This document shows, piece after piece, positions 1-7,925 of a stretch of DNA of 33,755 nt (position 1 is the first letter of the stretch; every line of letters begins with the position of its first letter). Origin of the DNA: JAFDVL01 sp043736395 (GTDB lineage: Bacteria > Acidobacteriota > Blastocatellia > RBC074); NCBI GenBank assembly GCA_043736395.1, contig JAYTCQ010000325.1, positions 1 through 33,755 of the forward strand, given 5' to 3'. The notes below the pieces were generated by a model. It did no database searches. It was not told where the DNA came from and saw only the letters and a program-made list of their open reading frames with translations. Both the position numbers and the translations under genes were made by a program.

Positions 1-159
1 AACTTCAAAGCGCAATTCCGCGTCGAAGCGATCAATGCGTTCAATACCCCTGTTTTCAGAGCACCAAACACATCTTTTGGAAGCGCGAGTTTTGGCAAAA
101 TTACTTCACAAGCGAATTTTGCCCGCGTCATTCAATTGAGCGTACGCCTGATGTTCTAA
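1..159 (+). CDS. C-terminal end of an Oar-like TonB-dependent outer-membrane receptor (partial)
   Basis: The reading frame is open from the first base and stops with TAA at 157-159, giving 52 residues. They contain the pattern FRVEAINAFNTPVF, a serine/glycine stretch, FGKI and a last beta strand ending in RLMF. A terminal aromatic residue preceded by alternating hydrophobics is the usual outer-membrane beta-barrel end signal. Acidobacterial carboxypeptidase-regulatory-like TonB receptors (Oar type) typically end this way, with an N-F-N-x-x-N-x-P-x-F block shortly before the end. The rest of the gene lies outside the window, so plug, barrel and N-terminal domains cannot be checked. Substrate is unknown. 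Confidence 0.75.
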   Translation, partial: NFKAQFRVEAINAFNTPVFRAPNTSFGSASFGKITSQANFARVIQLSVRLMF

Positions 160-166
160 GCCGATC

Positions 167-209
167 ATACAGAGCGTAAGAATAAATGCTTCGTTCTTAC
201 GCTCTGTAT
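167..209 (+). repeat. Perfect 16-bp inverted repeat after the receptor gene
   Basis: Bases 167-182 are the exact reverse complement of 194-209, with an 11-base loop. The hairpin begins 8 bases after the receptor stop codon and could protect or end that transcript. The tail on the plus strand is A-rich (about 210-217) rather than T-rich, so this is not a canonical intrinsic terminator; an end-stabilising hairpin is equally possible. Confidence 0.6.
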
Positions 210-253
210 AAAAAAATTTCCAGATTGTTGTTTGAAATATTGAGGAAAATATT

Positions 254-1048
254 ATGCGTAGCGTGTTGTATGTAACTACGCTGATTTATGCAGCCTTAAT
301 TTTCATGTTTTGCCTGCAATCCACGCAAGCCAGTGAGCCGCGCGAAAAAGGAATCTGGTGCAAACAGGATGCAAAACATCAATTGGCAAACGAGCATAAA
401 AATCTAATCGTTGCCAGCTTGCGAAGAATTACCGGATTTGAGCAATTAGATTTTGCCAGTAATGGAGCGATGTATTTAGGCGAAAATATTTCTTCCGCAA
501 CAGGCTCCCTAGTGGCAAGAAAAATTTTACAGCAGGTAATTGACTCTGGCTCAGAGATCATCATTGAGGATCATCCCAATTCGCCGCTCGTAAATTTTGG
601 TCAGCTCGATGAAGGTACACACTATGAAGATTTAGCGAATCGTAAGAAATTTACGATCTGGCGGGTGCGGATAGATTTCAATGATTTTCGTGCGATGCAA
701 TCTTCACGTGAAGTACGCGAGACTTTTGATCCCGGCATAACTGTCTTGCATGAATTTTTACATTCGTTGGAACACAAAGACCCAACCCATTTTGGTAACA
801 TTGGTGAATGTGAAGCAATCATCAATCAGGTGCGGACTGAATTAGGAATGCCACTTAGCGATAATTATCACGGTGTACCGTTGATGCAGATCAGTAATCA
901 AGCAGTGATTGTTCGGATGCAATTTCGAGAACGAATCGAAGCGGTGAGCAAGATCACGATGCCAGCAAAATGGAAAATTCATTACATGGTATTTCTTATG
1001 ACAATGAACGATAAAACCAGTTCAGCGTTGGTAGGCTTGCGCAAGTAA
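254..1048 (+). CDS. Exported protein with HExxH zinc-protease-like motif
   Basis: 264 residues starting at ATG 254, preceded by AGGAAA at 243-248. Residues 1-26 form a Sec-type signal peptide (hydrophobic core about 5-20, then QASEP), so the protein is predicted to act outside the cytoplasm. HEFLH at 166-170 is an HExxH zinc-binding motif, followed by a further His174 and by GECE at 184-187, where Glu187 could be a third zinc ligand as in gluzincins. Cys36 and Cys186 could form a disulfide. I do not recognise a specific family and the substrate is unknown. The motif sits in a predicted helix, which favours a real metalloprotease site over chance. It is followed 37 bases later by a SulP transporter on the same strand. 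Confidence 0.6.
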   Translation: MRSVLYVTTLIYAALIFMFCLQSTQASEPREKGIWCKQDAKHQLANEHKNLIVASLRRITGFEQLDFASNGAMYLGENISSATGSLVARKILQQVIDSGSEIIIEDHPNSPLVNFGQLDEGTHYEDLANRKKFTIWRVRIDFNDFRAMQSSREVRETFDPGITVLHEFLHSLEHKDPTHFGNIGECEAIINQVRTELGMPLSDNYHGVPLMQISNQAVIVRMQFRERIEAVSKITMPAKWKIHYMVFLMTMNDKTSSALVGLRK

Positions 1049-1085
1049 ATTCTGAATTTTTTATAAAAATATAGTCCTCTTTTTT

Positions 1086-2771
1086 ATGGCACAGGCACAA
1101 AGAATTTTATCCTCACCGCTGGCACAACGTCTGCTCGCGTATGTGAATTTGCACGACCGAGAAAATTTTTGGGAACAGTTACGCGGAGATTTTTTTGGTG
1201 GCACAGTCGCAGCATTAATTGCTGTGCCTTACGGAATGGCACTTGCCGTAGCGATGGGGCTGCGTCCCGAGACAGGGTTATACACTTCAATTTTTGGCGG
1301 CTTGATTGCCGGAATGCTTTCGAGTTCACCTGTTTTGATTAGCGGATTATCCGCAACTGCCGCGCCGATTATTGGCGCGATCACGCATCAATACGGCGTG
1401 GGCGCTTCTCTGCTGACAGGATTTTTGTGCGGATTGATCATGACATTGATCGGTTCGTTAAAGCTGGGACGCTTTGCCAATTATTTGCCGCCATCCATCG
1501 TCGGAGCTTTTACCAGTGGGCTTGGCATCACAATCTTCGCTTCACAGTTAAGCGTCTTTTTGGGAATCAAACCCGAAAAGATGGGTTTCAATTTAGGTGT
1601 GCTTGATGACCTGGTCGCCGCCTTCGTCGCATTACCAAGCTGTCAACCACAGACTTTGCTAACAGGTGGAATCGTCGTCGCCGTCATGCTTTTTTTGCCG
1701 AAGTGGAATGAAAATATTCCGGCTTCGATCATTGGAGTTTTACTCGCTGCTTTCGTGGCAAAAGTTTTTGGCTTTGACATCGCCCGCGTGGGAGCTTTGC
1801 CGAGTGGATTTCCAACGCCGCAACTGGTGCATTTCGATCTCAACATTTTGCCTTCGTTGTTGCATCCGGCATTGACGCTGGCGGGATTGTTTACGATCAA
1901 TCAAGCATTAACAGCGCTCGCGGTGAATCGCTCCAACAATATTTACAACCGCGAAAAATGTGACCGCGAATTAGTCGCACAAGGCGTTGCAAATTTGTTG
2001 ACTCCATTTTTCGGCGCACCTCCAGGAGTCGCTATGCTTGCACGAACCGTTGCCAGCACACGCGCCGGAGCGATGAGCCGACTTTCTGTGATTGCGCATA
2101 GCTTCATCCTGATTTTATTCATCCTTCCCTTGCGCAGCGTCATCGCGCAAATACCACTGTCAGCATTGGCTGCGGTGACGGTGATGGTTGGAATACAGCT
2201 CGCCGATTGGAAGAGATTCGTAGCGCTTCGTCGTCTGGCAAAAGTTGATGCCGCGATTTTTTTGCTGACGTTTTTGATCGTGATTCTGAGCGACCTAGTC
2301 ACAGGAGTCGGCATCGGTTTTTTAATCGCGATGATTTTATTTGTGGAACGCGCGGCGGAAACCACAAGGTTAGAAGCAATCGTCACGACGTTGCCCTATC
2401 ACGCAACAACCTCAGAATCAGGCGTCCGTGCATATCGAATTGTCGGCCCATTATTTTTTGCGACGAGTGAAAGAATTTTAAGTCAGCTTCGCGTCGAACC
2501 TGCAGCGGAAGCACTCGTACTTGATCTGACGTTAACGGGTCCCGCAGATTCCTCCGCCGTAGAATTATTTCGCGGAGCCTTTGAAATGCAGCGCACTCGC
2601 GGTGGCGATTTATTTCTGACAGGAATTGACGAAACACTTTTTCAGTTATTTGAATCTAGTGGTCTAGTCGAAGAATTAGGCGAAGCACGCTTTACCTTGA
2701 AAACAGAAACCACCAAAGAGAGTGAAAGATTTTATGCGCTCTTTGGCAATTTATTACGCTCACAAAATTGA
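1086..2771 (+). CDS. SulP-family anion transporter with C-terminal STAS domain
   Basis: 561 residues. The first ~430 are multi-spanning membrane segments containing typical SulP blocks: an N-terminal region reading AALIAVPYGMALAVA, then GLYTSIFGG and ISGLSATAAP. The last ~110 residues form a cytoplasmic STAS domain, with VLDLTL at 478-483 followed by DSS at 488-490, the region that in anti-sigma-antagonist-like STAS domains carries the conserved D-S pair. SulP proteins move sulfate, bicarbonate or other anions across the inner membrane; the substrate cannot be read from sequence. No Shine-Dalgarno sequence is visible before ATG 1086. Length is normal for bacterial SulP proteins. The next gene starts 88 bases downstream. 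Confidence 0.9.
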   Translation: MAQAQRILSSPLAQRLLAYVNLHDRENFWEQLRGDFFGGTVAALIAVPYGMALAVAMGLRPETGLYTSIFGGLIAGMLSSSPVLISGLSATAAPIIGAITHQYGVGASLLTGFLCGLIMTLIGSLKLGRFANYLPPSIVGAFTSGLGITIFASQLSVFLGIKPEKMGFNLGVLDDLVAAFVALPSCQPQTLLTGGIVVAVMLFLPKWNENIPASIIGVLLAAFVAKVFGFDIARVGALPSGFPTPQLVHFDLNILPSLLHPALTLAGLFTINQALTALAVNRSNNIYNREKCDRELVAQGVANLLTPFFGAPPGVAMLARTVASTRAGAMSRLSVIAHSFILILFILPLRSVIAQIPLSALAAVTVMVGIQLADWKRFVALRRLAKVDAAIFLLTFLIVILSDLVTGVGIGFLIAMILFVERAAETTRLEAIVTTLPYHATTSESGVRAYRIVGPLFFATSERILSQLRVEPAAEALVLDLTLTGPADSSAVELFRGAFEMQRTRGGDLFLTGIDETLFQLFESSGLVEELGEARFTLKTETTKESERFYALFGNLLRSQN

Positions 2772-2787
2772 TGTCAGTGCCCGTTGC

Positions 2788-2829
2788 GGTAGCGGCGGGA
2801 TTATCCACAACTTTGATCCGCCCACTACC
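2788..2829 (+). repeat. Imperfect hairpin between SulP gene and aminotransferase gene
   Basis: GGTAG at 2788-2792 pairs with CTACC at 2825-2829, and GGCGG at 2794-2798 pairs with CCGCC at 2818-2822, with a small bulge between the two helices. It lies in the 88-base spacer and has no T-run on its 3' side. It could be an mRNA-processing or attenuating structure between the two genes; no function is proven. Confidence 0.35.
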
Positions 2830-2859
2830 GTAGGGGTTAATTAAATCAGAAAGGACTCT

Positions 2860-4041
2860 ATGATTACCACAAGCAAAGAAGTAAAATCGAATCTCTCTCC
2901 ACTTGGAATGTCGCGCCGAAATTTCGCTCGGATGAGTGCGCTGCTGACTGCAGGCGCAGCGTTACCGTTTTACGGCGAATCGCAACTGGCTTACGCACAG
3001 CTTTCCAAAGTCGGTCCGTTACCGCCGGATGCCGTCAAAATTAATTCCAACGAAAACCCGCTTGGTCCCTGTCCGGAAGCCATCGAAGCGATTGCCAAAG
3101 TGGTCGCCAGAGGTGGGCGTTATGAATACGATTTGACCGACACTTTTGTCAAAACTTTAGCTGATGGCGAACAGCTTGAAACCGAATACGTGTTACCGTT
3201 CGCAGGTTCCAGCGACCCATTGCACCGCGCGGTGCTCGCGTTCATTTCTAAAGAAAAACCGTTTGTGATGGCTGACCCCGGTTACGAAGCAGGCGCACGC
3301 GCTGCCCAATTTGTTGGAGCCAAGGTCATCAAGGTTCCACTCACCAAGACCTACGCGCACGATGTTAAGGCAATGGTCGAAGCCGCAAAAGCTACCAAAG
3401 CTGGGATTATTTATCTTTGCAACCCGAACAATCCAACCGGCACAGTGACCCCTCGCGCCGACATTGAATACGTACTCGCCAACAAACCAGACGATACCTT
3501 GCTCTTATTGGATGAAGCATATATTCACCTCTCCGATGAAATTGTTGGCTCTGATTACGTTTCGATGGATAAGGATTTAATTATCCTGCGTACCTTCTCA
3601 AAATTGTATGGAATGGCAGGACTCCGTGCGGGTGCAGCCCTGGGACGTCCTGATTTATTGAAGAAAATACAAAATTACGGCGCAGGCGCAATGCCAATCA
3701 CCGGAATGGTTGGTGCGACTGCCAGCTTGAAAGTCAAAACCCTGATCGCGGATCGCCGTAAAATCATCAAAGATGTACGCGAAGATGTGTTCAGCTTTTT
3801 AGAAAAAAATAATATTGGTTTTGTGCCTTCTGTCAGCAATTGCTTCATGCTTGACACCAAACGTCCTGCCAAACAATTCGTCAAAGCAATGGCGAAAGAA
3901 AAAGTTTTTGTCGGTCGTGTCTGGCCGGCAATGCCGATGCATGCTCGCATCAGTGTCGGAACCCGCGAAGAAATGGCAAAGTTCAAAACCGCTTTGGTGA
4001 AGGTGATAAACGAACCTTCATTGCAAGCCAAGACGGAATAA
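2860..4041 (+). CDS. Tat-exported class I/II aminotransferase, histidinol-phosphate aminotransferase-like
   Basis: 393 residues from ATG 2860, with AAAGGA at 2850-2855 as ribosome site. The N-terminus has a twin-arginine signal (SRRNFARM at 18-25, hydrophobic stretch 26-36, AYAQ about 44-47), so the folded, PLP-loaded enzyme is predicted to cross the membrane. The body is a fold-type I aminotransferase: SNENPLGP at 63-70, NPNNPTGT at 188-195, DEAY at 218-221, and the PLP-binding Lys248 in TFSKLYGMAGLR. The block order matches HisC-like enzymes. A periplasmic location makes a role in histidine synthesis unlikely; an alternative amino-donor or D-amino-acid reaction is possible but unproven. A terminator-like hairpin follows at 4096-4126. 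Confidence 0.85.
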   Translation: MITTSKEVKSNLSPLGMSRRNFARMSALLTAGAALPFYGESQLAYAQLSKVGPLPPDAVKINSNENPLGPCPEAIEAIAKVVARGGRYEYDLTDTFVKTLADGEQLETEYVLPFAGSSDPLHRAVLAFISKEKPFVMADPGYEAGARAAQFVGAKVIKVPLTKTYAHDVKAMVEAAKATKAGIIYLCNPNNPTGTVTPRADIEYVLANKPDDTLLLLDEAYIHLSDEIVGSDYVSMDKDLIILRTFSKLYGMAGLRAGAALGRPDLLKKIQNYGAGAMPITGMVGATASLKVKTLIADRRKIIKDVREDVFSFLEKNNIGFVPSVSNCFMLDTKRPAKQFVKAMAKEKVFVGRVWPAMPMHARISVGTREEMAKFKTALVKVINEPSLQAKTE

Positions 4042-4095
4042 TATTTTCAACGACCTCTTCTCACTCAGCCTTAGTGGAATGGACTAGATAATCCC

Positions 4096-4130
4096 AGAGC
4101 CTCCCCGTATTTCACGGGGAGGCTCTTTCC
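4096..4130 (+). terminator. Probable intrinsic terminator after the HisC-like gene
   Basis: A perfect 13-bp GC-rich stem pairs 4096-4108 with 4114-4126, with a 5-base loop (ATTTC) and a short TTCC/TC tail. Stem strength and position 55 bases after the stop codon support termination. The T-run is weak, so efficiency is uncertain. Confidence 0.65.
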
Positions 4131-4211
4131 TCACAGCAATTCCGTTTCAAGCTGGACTCCATGCTGAATTGACCTACAATGTTCTGGTTCCCACATACCA
4201 GAAAGGTCACT

Positions 4212-5360
4212 ATGAAACTTCGCTCCTTCTTGCTCTCATTTATTTTTTTGATTGGCATCTTTGTTACCATCAACGCACAACCAAAACCCGCACCCGTCGC
4301 CTTACCGGAAAAATTATCACTGACGGAATTTACCAAAATCATTCAGGACTTTTCTGAAGAAGGCGGCGAATTTCACTCGGATAATTTGATTTCCAACGAA
4401 ACCACAAACTTACAAATTGCGGATCAGCTCAAAGCTTTGCATACGCCGAACGGCGCGTATATCGGCGTCGGAGCGGAACAAAATTTTAACTTCATCGCGC
4501 TGACAAAGCCGCGCATTGCTTTCATCATTGACGTTCGTCGTTTGGCGGTCGTGCAGCATTTAATTTACAAGGCATTGTTTCAGCTCTCGCCGACACGCGG
4601 AGAATTTTTGTCGCGGTTGTTGAGCAGACCGCGAAGCAAAGCTCCCGCGCCGAATGCGAGCCTGAATGATCTCGTGCAGTATTTTTCTATGGCTGTTGCA
4701 GATGAAAAATTTTACGCCGCGAACCTCGCCGAAATCCGCAAACTTATCAAGAATGATTTTCAATTCACGCTCACTGAACAAGAAAATCAAGGGATTGATT
4801 ACGTGATGGGAGAATTCAAAGCTAATGGATTGGAGCTCTCCTATAAACTAAAAACAGGCGGTGGAATGCGCGGGGGGATGTTCCCAACATTCAGGGACAT
4901 TCTGACGCAAACAGATCTGCGTGGGCAGCAGGGAACTTTTTTAGCCCGCGATGAAAATTATAATTTTGTCCGCGAATTGCACCGAAAAAATCTGATCATA
5001 CCCATCACCGGAAATTTTGCCGGCACCAAAGCCTTCGGCGCTGTTAGTAGTTATTTGCGCAAATATAATTTGAACGTAGCCACGATGTACACGTCCAACG
5101 TTGAACAATATTTATTTCAGTACCACGTGTTTGAAGGCTTTGCAGAGAACGTCAAAAAATTACCTACGAATGAGAAGAGCTTATTCATCCGTACTATGAA
5201 TTCCCGCATGCGCCATCCCGCGCGAGTGCCAGGGGTGATGTTTACAACATTAATGCAGCGCATCCCATTGTTTTTGGAAGATTACAAAGCTGAGAAATAT
5301 ACTTCGTACGATAATCTGGTGACGAGTAATTTTATCAGTGCAGAAGCCCGCACGCAGTAA
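4212..5360 (+). CDS. Exported protein of unknown function, LIC_10091-like
   Basis: 382 residues from ATG 4212. This start is chosen over the in-frame ATG at 4179 because AAAGG at 4202-4206 is well placed and the protein then opens with a clean Sec signal peptide (KLRSFLLSFIFLIGIF, then NAQ). The mature part contains FSEEGGEFHSDNLISNET, then GAYIGVGAEQNFNFIAL and AFIIDVRRL. From memory this block order resembles proteins annotated as the LIC_10091 family, with a Rossmann/methyltransferase-like look; no reaction is established and I could not run a search. The last six codons (AEARTQ) lie inside a 29-bp inverted repeat shared with the convergent rsmB gene, so the native C-terminus was probably different. 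Confidence 0.7.
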   Translation: MKLRSFLLSFIFLIGIFVTINAQPKPAPVALPEKLSLTEFTKIIQDFSEEGGEFHSDNLISNETTNLQIADQLKALHTPNGAYIGVGAEQNFNFIALTKPRIAFIIDVRRLAVVQHLIYKALFQLSPTRGEFLSRLLSRPRSKAPAPNASLNDLVQYFSMAVADEKFYAANLAEIRKLIKNDFQFTLTEQENQGIDYVMGEFKANGLELSYKLKTGGGMRGGMFPTFRDILTQTDLRGQQGTFLARDENYNFVRELHRKNLIIPITGNFAGTKAFGAVSSYLRKYNLNVATMYTSNVEQYLFQYHVFEGFAENVKKLPTNEKSLFIRTMNSRMRHPARVPGVMFTTLMQRIPLFLEDYKAEKYTSYDNLVTSNFISAEARTQ

Positions 5361-5442
5361 GGGCGCCTTCACATTAGAGATACTTGTTGGGATAAAAGTT
5401 AGAGAGGAGGAGTGGCGCCCTTACTGCGTGCGGGCTTCTGCA
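5339..5442. repeat. Perfect 29-bp inverted repeat spanning the 3' ends of two convergent genes
   Basis: Bases 5339-5367 are the exact reverse complement of 5414-5442, separated by 46 bases. Each arm contains the stop codon and last codons of one of the two convergent genes, so both proteins end in AEARTQ. The GC-rich arms would form a strong hairpin in either transcript and could act as a bidirectional terminator. The layout, two GC-rich palindromic units facing each other across a short spacer, is that of a paired REP element (REPIN-like). Identity as a mobile repeat family is an inference, because no second copy is visible in this window. Confidence 0.85.
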
Positions 5443-6815
5443 TTTGCGAATTTCTCCAACACACAAACAAAAAAACTCTCGCATCCGTGCTTATAGGTAA
5501 AGGTTCTCGCACCAAAAGTCGAAGTCAAAAACTTCGCAGCATCAAGCTTCAGTGCGGCAATTCGTTCATTCGTTACATCACGGAATTCCCCATGCGCCAC
5601 ACAAAATTCTGCGATTATTTCTTCGCCTTCTTCCACTTCCGTCGAGCAAACCGAATACACTAAAACCCCTCCTGCGCTCACCCGTACCGCAGCATTTTCA
5701 AGTAATCTTTTTTGCAAAGCAGCCAATTCAAAAATCTTCGTCTGATCAATTTTCCATTTAATTTCAGGATGCCGTTGCAACGTGCCTAAGCCTGAACACG
5801 GCGCATCCAATAATACCAAATCAAATTTTGCTTCCACCGCAAATGGCAAAGGCTTCGTCGCGTCAAGTTGCAACAAATTGATGTTCGTCAGATTTGCTCG
5901 CGCCGCCAAATCGCGCATTGTTTGCAAACGATGCAAATGTAAATCGCACGCCACAATCAGAGCTTCATCCGGCAATAACGAAGACATCAATGAAGTCTTG
6001 CTGCCGGGTGCGGCGCAGAGATCGAGTGCGGATTGAGGAATGCGGATTGCGGAGTCTGCCGTCAAATGCGCAACCAATTGTGAGGCTTCGTCTTGCAAAT
6101 AAATCCAGTTTGATTGGATGGCTTCGGAGTTTGCGGAAAGGTTTCCGACTTCAATAACAAACGCCTCCGGGCAAATTTCTGAAGCTCGAAATTGGATATT
6201 GTTCGCTGCCAACCATTCGCGTGTCTGTGCTTCATCCTGAACTTTGCGATTGAATCTGAACGCTGTGCGAGGGGTATGATTATTAGCTGCGGCTAAGGTT
6301 TGTGCTTCAACTTCGCCAAATCTTTCTGACCATTTTTCCAACAACCAGGTCGGATGTGAAGTCGTGACGCTTAATTTTTCTAACGGGTCATTGACGCTGG
6401 CGATAATTTTTTCGAGTTCGTCTCTGCCTGCACGTTGCACTGATCGCAGCACTGCATTCACAATCGGAGCTGCACTTTTCTTTTTGTGCAGCTTGACCAA
6501 ATTAACAGATTCGTTAATCGCGGCATGCGCGGGAACACGATCCAAAAATAAGAGCTGATACAGTCCGAGCCGGAGCGCCATCACAACTTCGGTATCAAGT
6601 TTCGTAATTTTTCGTTTGGTGAAATGTTCGATGAAAAAATCTAACCGACCTTGCCAGCGCAGTACGCCAAGCGTCAATTCATGAGCCAGCCCGTGATCGG
6701 CGGAAGATAATTTTTCATAGCGCGGAGCCGCCAATAAATTGCTGGCGTAAGCGTCTTCTTTCATGACGCGTAAAAGGATTTCAAAAGCAGTAACTCGAGC
6801 CGGAGCAATATTCAT
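5421..6815 (-). CDS. rsmB: 16S rRNA (cytosine-967-C5) methyltransferase RsmB
   Basis: 464 residues. The N-terminal ~140 residues form a NusB-like RNA-binding domain (ATG 6815, APARVTAFEILLRV onward). The C-terminal Rossmann methyltransferase has the SAM motif CAAPGSKT at 267-274, DAPCSG at 337-342 and SVCST at 388-392. Cys340 and Cys390 are the two cysteines used by RNA m5C methyltransferases for release and for covalent attack. Known role: SAM-dependent methylation of 16S rRNA C967. It is last in the aroC-uma2-def-fmt-rsmB run, 73 bases after fmt; fmt-rsmB pairing is common in bacteria. No clear Shine-Dalgarno precedes the start. The final residues after the FFVCVLEKF block come from the 29-bp inverted repeat and are probably acquired. 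Confidence 0.95.
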   Translation of the reverse strand: MNIAPARVTAFEILLRVMKEDAYASNLLAAPRYEKLSSADHGLAHELTLGVLRWQGRLDFFIEHFTKRKITKLDTEVVMALRLGLYQLLFLDRVPAHAAINESVNLVKLHKKKSAAPIVNAVLRSVQRAGRDELEKIIASVNDPLEKLSVTTSHPTWLLEKWSERFGEVEAQTLAAANNHTPRTAFRFNRKVQDEAQTREWLAANNIQFRASEICPEAFVIEVGNLSANSEAIQSNWIYLQDEASQLVAHLTADSAIRIPQSALDLCAAPGSKTSLMSSLLPDEALIVACDLHLHRLQTMRDLAARANLTNINLLQLDATKPLPFAVEAKFDLVLLDAPCSGLGTLQRHPEIKWKIDQTKIFELAALQKRLLENAAVRVSAGGVLVYSVCSTEVEEGEEIIAEFCVAHGEFRDVTNERIAALKLDAAKFLTSTFGARTFTYKHGCESFFVCVLEKFANAEARTQ

Positions 6816-6888
6816 AAATGTACAACTCGCATCGTGCTTGTTGCTCTATTCCATTCAGTCAAAAAATTCGGAGCGACAAGCAAAACGC

Positions 6889-7827
6889 TTATCGTACACG
6901 TTGTCCATTTTGCAACTTCGCACCATTCAACCAATCCCTGGCGGGCATCGTTTTTTTACCAGCGGGTTGCACTTCCATAATTTTCAGTTTCGAGTTTTTG
7001 CCGCAGGCGACGGCGAAATCAGTTTTGTTCACTTCGCAGATTGTACCTGATTCTATTGGCTGATCGTGAGCTTCGGCGTGTGCATTAATGATTTCGATTT
7101 TTTGTTCGTTGATGAAAGTGTAGCAGCCGGGAAACGGAGTAAAGCCGCGCATTCGATTGCGAATTTGCCTTGCTGACTGCGTCCAATCCACGAGGCCGTC
7201 TTCCCGTTTCAGAATCGGCGCGTACGTGGATTCTGAATTATTTTGCGGGATTGGAGAAACTTCACCGCGCTCAAGTTTGGCAAGTGTTTCGACCAATAAA
7301 TTTGCGCCAAGTTCCGCCAGCCGCGCCGTCAATTCAGGTGTCCGTTCATCTTCGCCAATTGCCAGTTTTCCCTGCAACAAAATATCTCCCGTATCCAACC
7401 CTTCATCCATCTGCATAATCGTCACGCCGGTCTCCGTTTCGCCGTGAACAATCGCCCAATTGATTGGAGCTGCGCCGCGATATTTTGGCAACAAAGAAGA
7501 ATGCACATTAACACAACCCAGCCTCGGAGCCTCCAACATCCACCCCGGCAAAATACGTCCGTACGCCGCAACGACTCCGATATCAGCTGCTTTAAAAAGC
7601 GGCTCTAATTCTGTGCGGGCATTTTCCGTTCTGATGACCGTAGGTTGATAAACTTTTATCTGATGCTGCTCAGCGGCAACTTTGACAGGTGACGGCGTGA
7701 TAATTTGCTTGCGCCCGACAGGCTTATCAGGCTGCGTGAAGACCGCATGAATATTGTGCCCGGCGGCAATGAGTGCATTCAGCGAAGGCACTGCGAATTC
7801 AGGCGTGCCCATAAAAATTAAGTTCAT
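6889..7827 (-). CDS. fmt: Methionyl-tRNA formyltransferase
   Basis: 312 residues, the normal length. N-terminal formyltransferase fold: MNLIFMGTPEFAVPSL, then Asn107 and His109 followed by SLLPKYRGAAP at 111-121, and DTGDIL at 145-150 with Asp145 completing the Asn-His-Asp set. The C-terminal OB-like domain with RQIRNRMRGFTPFPG recognises the acceptor stem. It uses 10-formyl-tetrahydrofolate to formylate Met on initiator tRNA. It lies between def, which removes that formyl group, and rsmB. Its substrate, tRNA-fMet, is encoded at the right edge of this window and is split by an intron. No strong ribosome site is seen; a 98-base spacer separates it from def. Confidence 0.96.
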   Translation of the reverse strand: MNLIFMGTPEFAVPSLNALIAAGHNIHAVFTQPDKPVGRKQIITPSPVKVAAEQHQIKVYQPTVIRTENARTELEPLFKAADIGVVAAYGRILPGWMLEAPRLGCVNVHSSLLPKYRGAAPINWAIVHGETETGVTIMQMDEGLDTGDILLQGKLAIGEDERTPELTARLAELGANLLVETLAKLERGEVSPIPQNNSESTYAPILKREDGLVDWTQSARQIRNRMRGFTPFPGCYTFINEQKIEIINAHAEAHDQPIESGTICEVNKTDFAVACGKNSKLKIMEVQPAGKKTMPARDWLNGAKLQNGQRVR

Positions 7828-7840
7828 AAGTTTATTTCAG

Positions 7841-7899
7841 GAAAGATGAACGTAGCGCTCAAACCTCTGAAGAGTTAGTGATGATTTGATTCATCTTTC
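7841..7899. repeat. 10-bp inverted repeat in the def-fmt spacer
   Basis: GAAAGATGAA at 7841-7850 is the exact reverse complement of 7890-7899, with 39 bases between. It occupies most of the 98-base gap between def and fmt, the only sizeable gap besides fmt-rsmB in this cluster. It has no T-run. It may be a degraded intergenic repeat. Confidence 0.4.
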
Positions 7900-7925
7900 A
7901 TCCCTCTGACTTCCTACTTTGCGCC

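Noticed and set aside
167..209. Canonical Rho-independent terminator call.
   Set aside because: The stem is strong, but an A-run rather than a T-run follows on the plus strand, so it is listed only as an inverted repeat.
1943..2386. 147-codon open frame antisense to the SulP gene.
   Set aside because: Basic, repetitive translation typical of the reverse frame of a membrane protein gene. No start context.
4179..4211. Earlier ATG for the LIC_10091-like gene.
   Set aside because: It would place charged residues before the signal peptide and has no ribosome site, whereas ATG 4212 has one.
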